DNA from: Lachnospiraceae bacterium
GTDB taxonomy: Bacteria > Bacillota > Clostridia > Lachnospirales > Lachnospiraceae
Reading direction: 5' to 3'
Length of the DNA: 48,079 nucleotides
Assembly: GCA_024682115.1 (NCBI GenBank)
Contig: JAIKZO010000137.1
Coordinates: 1-48,079 of the forward strand
Below, piece after piece: positions 42,147-48,079 of the stretch; the stretch's first letter is position 1; the number at the start of each line of letters is the position of its first letter. The translations under genes and the position numbers were made by a program. The notes under the pieces are model-generated. The model searched no databases, had not been told where the DNA came from, and saw only the letters and a program-made list of their open reading frames with translations.

Positions 42147-42731
42147 ATGAATGTAAACGGAGTTACAGGTGTAAACGCTTACAGCGCATATCAGGCAGGT
42201 GCCGAATATACGAAGAAGGAAACGCAAAAAGCAGCTTCCTCTCCCGACAATTCGGTAGCAGCCGTGTATGAACGTTCATCTTCCGATCAGGAAGTTGTAA
42301 GCGAATCATCGAAAAAGACTTACGCCCCCAATGAAGATCTTATAGCAAAGATGAAGGCAGATTCTGAGCAGAGAACGGCTCAGCTTAAGAGCCTTGTCGA
42401 AAAGATCATCCTCCATCAGGCCGATAAAGGAAGCAGTATCTTTGAAATACTGGGCAGGGAATACTCAGCAGAAGATATCGCAAAGGCCAAGGAAGACATT
42501 TCCGAAGATGGTTACTGGGGAGTTAAGCAGACATCACAGCGAATCCTTGATTTCGCCGTCGCTCTTACGGGCGGGGATCCCGATAAGATCGAAGAAATGA
42601 GATCAGCCTTTGAAAAAGGCTATAAGATGGCGGAAAAAACCTGGGGAGGCGAACTTCCCGACATATGCAAACAGACATATGAAGCTGTGTTTGCAGGGTT
42701 TGATAAAATGGCCGAAGAGGCCGGACTATAG
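42147..42731 (+). CDS. Conserved small protein under sigma-28 control, probably motility-associated
   Basis: A 194-residue protein with no signal peptide or membrane segment. It starts MNVNGVTGVNAYSAYQAG, has a low-complexity region (about 20-65), then a helical domain with IAKMKADSEQRTAQLKSLVE, ISEDGYWGVKQTSQRILDF, and MRSAFEKGYKMAEKTWGGELP. I recall homologues in other motile Lachnospiraceae-type Firmicutes, without assigned function. The upstream promoter has near-consensus sigma-28 elements, the flagellar sigma factor, so a late motility or chemotaxis role is inferred. A strong terminator follows, so the gene is monocistronic. Confidence 0.8.
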   Translation: MNVNGVTGVNAYSAYQAGAEYTKKETQKAASSPDNSVAAVYERSSSDQEVVSESSKKTYAPNEDLIAKMKADSEQRTAQLKSLVEKIILHQADKGSSIFEILGREYSAEDIAKAKEDISEDGYWGVKQTSQRILDFAVALTGGDPDKIEEMRSAFEKGYKMAEKTWGGELPDICKQTYEAVFAGFDKMAEEAGL

Positions 42732-42758
42732 ATCGCCCATATTATTTTCCCAAAGATC

Positions 42759-42790
42759 GGGCCCGTCTGTATCACCAGACGGGCCCTTTT
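42759..42790 (+). terminator. Strong intrinsic terminator of the sigma-28-controlled gene
   Basis: GGGCCCGTCTG (42759-42769) pairs perfectly with CAGACGGGCCC (42776-42786) over a 6-nt loop, followed by TTTT. The 11-bp GC-rich stem also lies just beyond the convergent uraA gene, but there is only a weak T run on that side. Confidence 0.9.
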
Positions 42791-42824
42791 AAGTTCATCT
42801 ATAATCATTTATCTTTCTGAAAGA

Positions 42825-44186
42825 TCATTCTTCAGGTGCATCCTTGAGCATCAGATTTGCAAGGATACCGAGGATGAGTGCAGCTGCAACTGATGTGATC
42901 GTAACCGCTCCGAACGAAACCGTAAGTCCTCCGATACCTGCGATGAGGATGATCGAAACAACGAACAGATTCTTGTTCTTGTTGAGGTCAATGTTCTGTA
43001 CCATCTTAAGACCGGATACTGCGATGAATCCGTAAAGTGCCATGCAGACACCGCCCATTACACAGCTGGGGATCGAATTTACGAAAGCTATGAAGGGAGA
43101 AAGGAATGAGATAATGATGGCACCGAATGCCGCTGCGATTATCGTATAAACAGAGGCGTTCTTTGTGATGGCAACACATCCGATAGACTCACCGTATGTG
43201 GTGTTAGGGCATCCTCCGAAGAATGCGCCGACCATTGAACCGATTCCGTCTCCGAGGAGTGTTCTGTGAAGTCCGGGCTCCTTAAGAAGATCTCTTTCGA
43301 TTATCGAGGAAATATTCTTGTGGTCAGCTATATGCTCGGCAAACACAACGAACGCAACGGGGATATATGCGACTGCTATGGTTCCTATGTAACCACCGTC
43401 TATATCCGTAAATCCGCCGAGAGCCGTAAAGAATGTGAAGCTGGGAGCCGAAATGAATGTCTTTAATGAAACTCCGCCGTCAACAAGAGCCGCAAACGGA
43501 GCAAAATCAACTACCTTTAATGCATCTGAGCCGGTAGCGTTTCCTATTCCGGTAAACACGAGCGATACGGCATATCCCGCAAGTATTCCGTATATGAAAG
43601 GAATGAGCTTTCCGCTCTTTTTGCCGTAAGCAGAGCAGATCATCGTTACCGCAAGTGTAACAAGTCCGCAGATAAGAGCAACGTGAGGGCTTGCGACAGA
43701 AGCACCTTCAGCTGTCTTAAGTCCACCGGATGTGATATCGCCTACCGCGTTTCCGGCAAGTGAAAGTCCGATGATGGCAACCGTAGGTCCGATAACTACG
43801 GAAGGCATGAGCTTGTTGATCCAGTTAACTCCGGCAGCCTTTACGATAAGAGCGATGACTACATAAACAAGTCCCGCAAAGATCGCACCGATTATAAGTC
43901 CGAGATAGCCAACCGCTACAGTAGCGCTTCCTGCGAAGGCTGCGCTCATCGAACCTATAAACGCAAAAGAGGAGCCAAGGAATACGGGGCTTTTTCTGTT
44001 TGTGAACAGAATATAGACCAAAGTTCCGCATCCGGCTCCGAACAATGCTGCCGCTGAACTCATCCCGTTCCCTATTATAATGGGAACAACGAGCGTTGCA
44101 GTCATGATCGCCAACAGCTGCTGAATGGCAAATACCAGAAGAGGGCCGAACTTAACCCTGTCTTCCACCTGATAAATGAGTTTCAT
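42825..44186 (-). CDS. uraA: Uracil/xanthine permease (NCS2 family)
   Basis: A polytopic permease of 453 residues, starting at 44186 where GGGAGG precedes MKLIYQVEDRVKFG; the frame is open to 44204. Family landmarks are FAIQQLLAIMTATLVVP, SSFAFIGS, GYLGLIIGAI, the C-terminal SIGCVAITKNASVYTI, and GGVCMALYGFIAVSGLK. The transporter brings uracil in with protons. Next to upp, which salvages uracil, uracil is the likely substrate. The leader and promoter contain palindromic sites. Confidence 0.9.
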   Translation of the reverse strand: MKLIYQVEDRVKFGPLLVFAIQQLLAIMTATLVVPIIIGNGMSSAAALFGAGCGTLVYILFTNRKSPVFLGSSFAFIGSMSAAFAGSATVAVGYLGLIIGAIFAGLVYVVIALIVKAAGVNWINKLMPSVVIGPTVAIIGLSLAGNAVGDITSGGLKTAEGASVASPHVALICGLVTLAVTMICSAYGKKSGKLIPFIYGILAGYAVSLVFTGIGNATGSDALKVVDFAPFAALVDGGVSLKTFISAPSFTFFTALGGFTDIDGGYIGTIAVAYIPVAFVVFAEHIADHKNISSIIERDLLKEPGLHRTLLGDGIGSMVGAFFGGCPNTTYGESIGCVAITKNASVYTIIAAAFGAIIISFLSPFIAFVNSIPSCVMGGVCMALYGFIAVSGLKMVQNIDLNKNKNLFVVSIILIAGIGGLTVSFGAVTITSVAAALILGILANLMLKDAPEE

Positions 44187-44295
44187 GATTTTTCCTCCCT
44201 GCATTTATTATAGTTTTGAGGTTCTGTTTCTCCGCACATCTGCGGATCGCATCTGTCTGATAAGGACATTCCCGCGGAAAATCCTATCGTATGAG

Positions 44296-44325
44296 AATAT
44301 ACCACATATTGTGGTCGGATGTAAA
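44296..44325 (-). promoter_or_regulatory. Sigma-A type promoter of uraA
   Basis: TTTACA (44320-44325), an 18-nt spacer and TATATT (44296-44301) on the minus strand. The spacer contains the palindrome described separately. The leader to the start at 44186 is about 100 nt. Confidence 0.65.
44301..44316. promoter_or_regulatory. Palindromic operator candidate in the uraA promoter spacer
   Basis: ACCACA and TGTGGT form a perfect 6-bp inverted repeat around TAT, occupying the spacer between the -35 and -10 boxes. The half-site ATATTGTGGTC recurs at 44397-44407, so a common regulator of uraA and upp is plausible. Confidence 0.6.
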
Positions 44326-44396
44326 GGCAAAAAAGTACCAAAAACCCCATAAATACAAGGGTTTCTTGTTATGTAAACACTTTTGGTCCAATCTAT

Positions 44397-44407
44397 ATAT
44401 TGTGGTC
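44397..44407. promoter_or_regulatory. Second ATATTGTGGTC box, upstream of upp
   Basis: An 11-nt exact copy of the right half of the uraA palindrome (44306-44316), in the same orientation 91 nt away and 19 nt before the upp -35 box. The left arm is not conserved here. Confidence 0.5.
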
Positions 44408-44426
44408 ACGATATATCAAATGTACC

Positions 44427-44455
44427 TTGTTTCACATCCCCCGCTGTGATAAAAT
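44427..44455 (+). promoter_or_regulatory. Sigma-A type promoter of upp
   Basis: TTGTTT (44427-44432), a 17-nt spacer and TAAAAT (44450-44455) on the plus strand, with a leader of about 50 nt and GGAAAGGAC near the start codon. Confidence 0.65.
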
Positions 44456-44513
44456 GATCTTTAGGCGATCGCTCGATCGATGATCATCAATTTTCGGAAA
44501 GGACATCTTTTTT

Positions 44514-45152
44514 ATGGAAAACAACAACAACGTCGTTATTTTGGACCATCCTCTTATTCAGCATAAGATCTCTCTCCTTCGTGATTCAAATACAGGAACC
44601 AACGAATTCCGTAAGCTCATTGAAGAGATCGCGATGCTCATGGGATATGAAGCCTTAAGGGATCTTCCTCTTAAGGAAGTAGAGATAGAAACACCCATCG
44701 AAAAGTGCATGACTCCCATGATCGCAGGTAAAAAGCTTGCGATCGTACCGATCCTCCGCGCAGGACTCGGAATGGTCGGCGGAATATTGAACCTCTGCCC
44801 CACAGCCAAAGTCGGACACATCGGTCTTTACAGGGATCATGAGACACACGAACCCCACGAATATTACTGCAAGCTGCCCGAACCCATCGACCAGAGGACC
44901 ATCGTAGTCCTTGATCCGATGCTCGCGACCGGAGGCTCAGGCGCCGAAGCAGTTGACTTCATAAAGCAGCACGGCGGAAAGCACATAAAGTTCATGTGCA
45001 TCATAGCCGCTCCCGAAGGACTTAAGAGACTCAGCGAGGCTCATCCCGACATCCAGATCTTCGTAGGACACCTCGACAGATGCCTCAACAAAGATGCTTA
45101 CATCTGTCCCGGACTCGGAGATGCCGGCGACAGGATCTTCGGAACCAAATAG
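44514..45152 (+). CDS. upp: Uracil phosphoribosyltransferase
   Basis: This 212-residue enzyme makes UMP from uracil and PRPP, the main uracil salvage step. The landmarks are [20 protein letters not shown] at the N-terminus, [16 protein letters not shown], and the PRPP-binding loop [19 protein letters not shown]. The C-terminal [20 protein letters not shown] is the uracil-binding region. The length is typical. It is divergent from uraA and transcribed toward pyrK, but a terminator lies between upp and pyrK. Confidence 0.96.
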   Translation: MENNNNVVILDHPLIQHKISLLRDSNTGTNEFRKLIEEIAMLMGYEALRDLPLKEVEIETPIEKCMTPMIAGKKLAIVPILRAGLGMVGGILNLCPTAKVGHIGLYRDHETHEPHEYYCKLPEPIDQRTIVVLDPMLATGGSGAEAVDFIKQHGGKHIKFMCIIAAPEGLKRLSEAHPDIQIFVGHLDRCLNKDAYICPGLGDAGDRIFGTK

Positions 45153-45153
45153 C

Positions 45154-45191
45154 AATGGAACGACCCCCCGGGACGGGGTTACCGGTCCATT
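45154..45191 (+). other. Extended hairpin between upp and the terminator
   Basis: An outer stem AATGGA (45154-45159)/TCCATT (45186-45191) encloses an inner stem ACCCC (45163-45167)/GGGGT (45175-45179). It begins 1 nt after the upp stop, with no T tract of its own. It may be a 3' stabiliser or part of an attenuator with the following terminator. Confidence 0.4.
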
Positions 45192-45204
45192 TCTGACTAT
45201 CATA

Positions 45205-45233
45205 AATCTTCCGCCTGAGTGCGGAAGATTTTT
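45205..45233. terminator. Intrinsic terminator after upp
   Basis: AATCTTCCGC (45205-45214) and GCGGAAGATT (45221-45230) form a perfect 10-bp stem with a 6-nt loop, followed by TTT. The T run downstream is short, but the stem ends in A/T pairs on both sides. It separates upp from pyrK, so the pyrKD genes need their own promoter or readthrough. Confidence 0.75.
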
Positions 45234-45287
45234 ATGAATGATAACTATTACGCAAACTTACTTTGCACGATCAACACAGGAGAACGT

Positions 45288-46103
45288 ATGCAGAAAAAAA
45301 CCACCGCTACAGTCATCAGCCAGCAGATGATAGCAGACGGCATCCATGATTTATGGTTAAAGACCGACCTTGCGATGTATGCACACGCGGGCCAGTTTGT
45401 CGGCGTCTATACATCTGATGTCTCAAAGCTTCTGCCCCGACCGATAAGCATCTGCGAGATATCGGATGATTTTAAGGCAATGAGGCTCGTATACAGGGTA
45501 TCGGGCGAAAACGCGGGAACCGCGGATATCAGTAAACTTAAGGAAAACGACACTGTATCCATCATCGGGATACTCGGCAACGGTTACGAATTCGTTAAGA
45601 TATTCGGCGAAGACTTAAGCGGTGCCAACGATGTCGTGATCATGGGAGGGGGTATCGGAATTCCGCCAATTCTTCAGCTATCCAAAGAATTATATGCCCA
45701 CGGAATAAAACATACCGTTATTGCAGGCTACCGAAACGGCGATCTTTACCTAAATCAGGATTTAGCAAACTACGGAACCCTTGAAATTGCTACGGAAGAC
45801 GGTTCTGTCGGAACCAGGGGAAATGTCCTTGATGTGGTCAGGGAAAAAGGCATTAAAACAGGTGTTATACTTGCCTGCGGCCCTCTTCCGATGTTAAAAG
45901 CCATAAAAAAATACGCAGAAACGTCAAATAACAATCGTGAGGTTAAAGCGTTTATCTCTCTTGAGGAACGTATGGCCTGCGGTGTGGGTGCGTGTCTCGG
46001 ATGCGTATGCAAAACGGTTCACAAAGACACACATTCAAACGTAAATAACGCCAGGATTTGCACCGACGGACCGGTATTTGACTGCAGGGAGGTTATGATC
46101 TGA
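45288..46103 (+). CDS. pyrK: Dihydroorotate dehydrogenase electron-transfer subunit
   Basis: The start at 45288 (271 residues) has AGGAG in front of MQKKTTATVISQQMI; the open frame to 45219 starts inside the terminator and is not used. PyrK passes electrons from PyrD FMN to NAD+ through FAD and a [2Fe-2S] cluster. FAD-binding text RPISICEIS, the NAD site VIMGGGIGIPPILQLS and the cluster cysteines in MACGVGACLGCVCKT plus Cys in ARICTDGP are present. It overlaps pyrD by 1 nt (TGATG). Confidence 0.94.
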   Translation: MQKKTTATVISQQMIADGIHDLWLKTDLAMYAHAGQFVGVYTSDVSKLLPRPISICEISDDFKAMRLVYRVSGENAGTADISKLKENDTVSIIGILGNGYEFVKIFGEDLSGANDVVIMGGGIGIPPILQLSKELYAHGIKHTVIAGYRNGDLYLNQDLANYGTLEIATEDGSVGTRGNVLDVVREKGIKTGVILACGPLPMLKAIKKYAETSNNNREVKAFISLEERMACGVGACLGCVCKTVHKDTHSNVNNARICTDGPVFDCREVMI

Positions 46104-47005
46104 TGAACACTACCGTTAAGATAGCAGGAACAGAGTTTAAGAACCCCGTTATGAGCGCATCCGGAACCTTCGGATCCGGAATGGAATATGAGGAGTTCGT
46201 TAATCTTAATAAACTGGGCGCTGTCGTGACAAAGGGCGTTTCAAACATCCCATGGGAAGGCAACCCGACACCCCGAGTAGCCGAAACCTACGGCGGAATG
46301 CTAAATGCCATAGGATTGCAGAATCCCGGACTTGATGTGTTCTGCAGCAGGGATATCCCCTTTTTACAAAAATATGATACAAAGATAATCGTAAATGTCT
46401 GCGGTAAATCCGTAAGCGATTATATAGAAGCAGTCGAAAGATTATCCGACGAACCCGTAGATATGCTCGAGATCAATGTTTCGTGCCCCAACGTAAAGGA
46501 AGGCGCGATCGCATTCGGTCAGGATCCCAAAGCTCTCGATAATATAACCCGCGAGATAAAGGCACATTCAAAAAAGCCCGTGATAATGAAGCTTAGCCCC
46601 AATGTCACGGATATAGCACTCATGGCAAGAACGGCCGAGAATGCCGGTGCAGATGCGATCTCTCTTATAAATACGATAACGGGAATGAAGATAGACATAA
46701 ACAGGAGAAAGTTCGTCCTTGCAAATAAAACGGGAGGATTATCAGGTCCCGCGATAAAGCCCATAGCGGTAAGGATGGTCTATCAGTGCGCACAGGCCGT
46801 AAATATCCCCATCATAGGAATGGGCGGTATTGCAAACGCCGAAGACGCCATTGAATTCCTGATGGCCGGAGCGACCGCCGTTGCCGTCGGAGCCATGAAC
46901 TTCGTCAATCCCTATACAATGACCGAAGTCATAGACGGTATAGAAGGATTCATGAAGAAAAACAACATTTCGGACATACACGAAATCATAGGATGCGTCA
47001 GGTAG
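46103..47005 (+). CDS. pyrD: Dihydroorotate dehydrogenase, class 1B catalytic subunit
   Basis: This 300-residue flavoprotein oxidises dihydroorotate to orotate in pyrimidine synthesis, with PyrK carrying electrons to NAD+. The class 1B signs are FKNPVMSASGTFGSGMEY, the catalytic cysteine in INVSCPNVKEG, and NKTGGLSGPAIKPIAVRMVY, followed by GMGGIANAEDAIEFLMAGA for FMN phosphate. It overlaps pyrK at its start and ends 3 nt from the convergent pyrC. Confidence 0.96.
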   Translation: MNTTVKIAGTEFKNPVMSASGTFGSGMEYEEFVNLNKLGAVVTKGVSNIPWEGNPTPRVAETYGGMLNAIGLQNPGLDVFCSRDIPFLQKYDTKIIVNVCGKSVSDYIEAVERLSDEPVDMLEINVSCPNVKEGAIAFGQDPKALDNITREIKAHSKKPVIMKLSPNVTDIALMARTAENAGADAISLINTITGMKIDINRRKFVLANKTGGLSGPAIKPIAVRMVYQCAQAVNIPIIGMGGIANAEDAIEFLMAGATAVAVGAMNFVNPYTMTEVIDGIEGFMKKNNISDIHEIIGCVR

Positions 47006-47008
47006 AAA

Positions 47009-48079
47009 TCATTCCATATATACGATCTTGCCATCGCAGATCGTGTACTTAACAACACCGGGCAATCTCTTGTCCAAAAAAGGCGAGTTCTTGGCCTTTG
47101 ACTTAAATCCCGTAACTTCCCATATCTCATTGGGCGCAAAGATCACGAAATCCGCTATCGTGCCTTCTTTTATGCTTCCGCCTTCAAGACCGTAGAGCTT
47201 ACAGGGCGCCGTTGACATCCTGTCTATGAGCTCGGGATAGGTAAGATATCCTCTGTTGACCAGGTTCTGTATGCCCAGAGAAAGCGAAGTCTCCAGTCCT
47301 ATGATGCCGCTCGGAGCCTCGGTTATGGACTTTTCCTTTTCGGCAGCCGTATGCGGAGCGTGGTCCGTCGCTATAATATCTATGGTTCCGTCCTTTATAC
47401 CGTCAAGGATCGCGTCCCTGTCTTCCTCTGTCCGCAGAGGAGGGTTCATCTTGGCATTTGTCCCGAACTTTATGACATCCATCTCTGTCAGGCTGAAATG
47501 ATGAGGCGTCGCCTCCGCATGAATATTAAGGCCTTCCTTTTTGGCGTTTCGCACGAGGTCTACGCCCTCTTTGGTGCTGATGTGCTGGATCACGAAACAT
47601 GAACCGACAACCCCGTCCCCATGGTCCATTGCGGCATCTGAGTCTGAGGCTACCTTTTTGGCTATATCTATATCGCGGGAGATCATGCTTATCTCGGCTT
47701 CTCTAGGCGAACCCCCTATCTTGTAATAGGTTGACGCCATTCCGTCGTTTATCCCGTTATGCTTTATGTATGAAGGGTCTTCCTCATGGAAACTCACGGG
47801 CACACCGAGCTTCATGGCGTTTACCATGGCATCCTTAACAAGATCCTCATTCATCAGCGGCCTGCCGTCATCCGTGAATCCCACGGCCCCCGCTTTCTTA
47901 AGCGAGAACATATCCGTAAGCTCTTCTCCCTGCATTCCGACTGTGACGGTAGCGCAGGAATGTACTCTGATACCCGTTTGGGCGCCCTTGCCGAGTACAT
48001 AACCAAGTGTTTCGGTATCGCTTATCGCAGGATCGGTGTTTGCCATCATGACAACCTGCGTAAAACCGCCTTTCTTTGC
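47009..48079 (-). CDS. pyrC: Dihydroorotase, 5' end truncated by the window
   Basis: The frame remains open through base 48079, giving 356 codons; about 70 N-terminal residues including the first metal HxH are missing. Visible landmarks of the amidohydrolase family are VVMMANTDPAIS (usually MPNTxP), the metal His in HEEDPSY, IHAEATPHHFSLTE, and IATDHAPHTAAEKE, with APSGIIGLETSLSL. It closes carbamoyl aspartate to dihydroorotate, the step before PyrD. The natural start lies outside the window; the Met at 48049 is internal. Confidence 0.94.
   Translation of the reverse strand, partial: AKKGGFTQVVMMANTDPAISDTETLGYVLGKGAQTGIRVHSCATVTVGMQGEELTDMFSLKKAGAVGFTDDGRPLMNEDLVKDAMVNAMKLGVPVSFHEEDPSYIKHNGINDGMASTYYKIGGSPREAEISMISRDIDIAKKVASDSDAAMDHGDGVVGSCFVIQHISTKEGVDLVRNAKKEGLNIHAEATPHHFSLTEMDVIKFGTNAKMNPPLRTEEDRDAILDGIKDGTIDIIATDHAPHTAAEKEKSITEAPSGIIGLETSLSLGIQNLVNRGYLTYPELIDRMSTAPCKLYGLEGGSIKEGTIADFVIFAPNEIWEVTGFKSKAKNSPFLDKRLPGVVKYTICDGKIVYME

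Larger units (their letters stand above)
44187..44513. other. Divergent control region between uraA and upp
   Basis: This region holds a promoter for each gene, a palindromic box within the uraA promoter and a second half-site upstream of upp. It also has a leader hairpin for uraA (TCCGCA/TGCGGA around 44231-44246) and a weak AAACCC/GGGTTT stem near 44343-44373. No coding sequence is supported. I looked for a PyrR-type or purine/PRPP riboswitch core and did not find one by eye. Confidence 0.6.

Noticed and set aside
45219-45287. Upstream extension of pyrK
   Set aside because: It begins inside the upp terminator and lacks a ribosome binding site; AGGAG ahead of 45288 and the family N-terminus favour the shorter form.
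47022-47044. Hairpin ACGATCT/AGATCGT near the pyrD/pyrC junction
   Set aside because: No T tract follows on either strand, and the sequence is explained by conserved pyrC codons.
1-48079. CRISPR arrays, tRNA or rRNA genes, prophage or IS elements
   Set aside because: No regularly spaced repeats, cloverleaf sequences, phage genes or transposase remnants could be supported on reading both strands.

Overview
The window looks like a compact, low-to-mid GC chromosomal segment of a motile, anaerobic member of the Clostridia, most likely Lachnospiraceae or a close relative. The reasons are a cytosolic cellobiose phosphorylase, a class 1B PyrK/PyrD pair, a CarD-type regulator, a DUF1934 protein, an archaeal-Mbh-like multi-gene Mrp ion-transport cluster, a His/Cys-rich surface protein of a kind I associate with this group, and a promoter with near-consensus sigma-28 elements. 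I see no rRNA, tRNA, CRISPR array, prophage or intact insertion sequence. Taxonomy is inferred from gene content only.

Layout. 1-3.0 kb (minus): a truncated Amidase_3-family protein whose catalytic residues look lost, behind a LacI-type sensor/GGDEF diguanylate cyclase. 3.1-6.3 kb (plus): cellobiose phosphorylase and a LicC-like nucleotidyltransferase. 16.1-6.3 kb (minus): a ten-gene chain with 1-14 nt overlaps or very short gaps at nearly every junction: polar amino-acid ABC transporter (three genes), glycosyltransferase, HisC, small multidrug-export family membrane protein, methyltransferase, Hsp33, LeuA, cardiolipin synthase. 16.2-18.1 kb (minus): a membrane-anchored Cys/His-repeat surface protein, divergent from carD. 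18.9-23.2 kb (minus): two hybrid histidine kinases, only one with an HPt domain. 23.4-29.5 kb (minus): a FucI/AraA-family isomerase with xylulokinase, a divergent ClpX-like unfoldase, and a coiled-coil NlpC/P60 hydrolase. 29.6-31.6 kb (plus): ispE, a GntR/FCD regulator, DUF1934. 31.6-41.7 kb (minus): a small membrane-anchored protein and a ten-gene Mrp/Mbh-like operon. 42.1-42.7 kb (plus): a conserved small protein under a sigma-28 promoter. 42.8-48.1 kb: pyrimidine salvage and synthesis (uracil permease, upp, pyrK, pyrD, partial pyrC).

Most remarkable points. The Mrp-like operon has the gene order of the membrane half of archaeal Mbh complexes (E-F-G-MbhD-MbhE/B-C-D) but continues into three more NuoL/M/N-type antiporter subunits instead of a hydrogenase module, giving four antiporter-like channels and no redox subunit. 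The ClpX-like protein keeps the ClpP-docking IGF loop but has an acidic N-terminal extension and a changed RKH-loop region. Three genes (the GGDEF protein, the P60 hydrolase, mnhE) have a good -10 box within about 10 nt of the start codon and no well-placed Shine-Dalgarno, suggesting leaderless transcripts. Four of the five convergent gene junctions are separated by 9 nt or less or overlap, so their transcripts must overlap antisense unless terminators lie inside the opposing genes; one such terminator is visible inside cls.

Regulatory sites that can be read directly include several sigma-A promoters with 17-18 nt spacers, a 9-bp-arm palindrome over the -35 region of the kinase operon, and a palindromic box inside the uraA promoter whose half site recurs upstream of upp.
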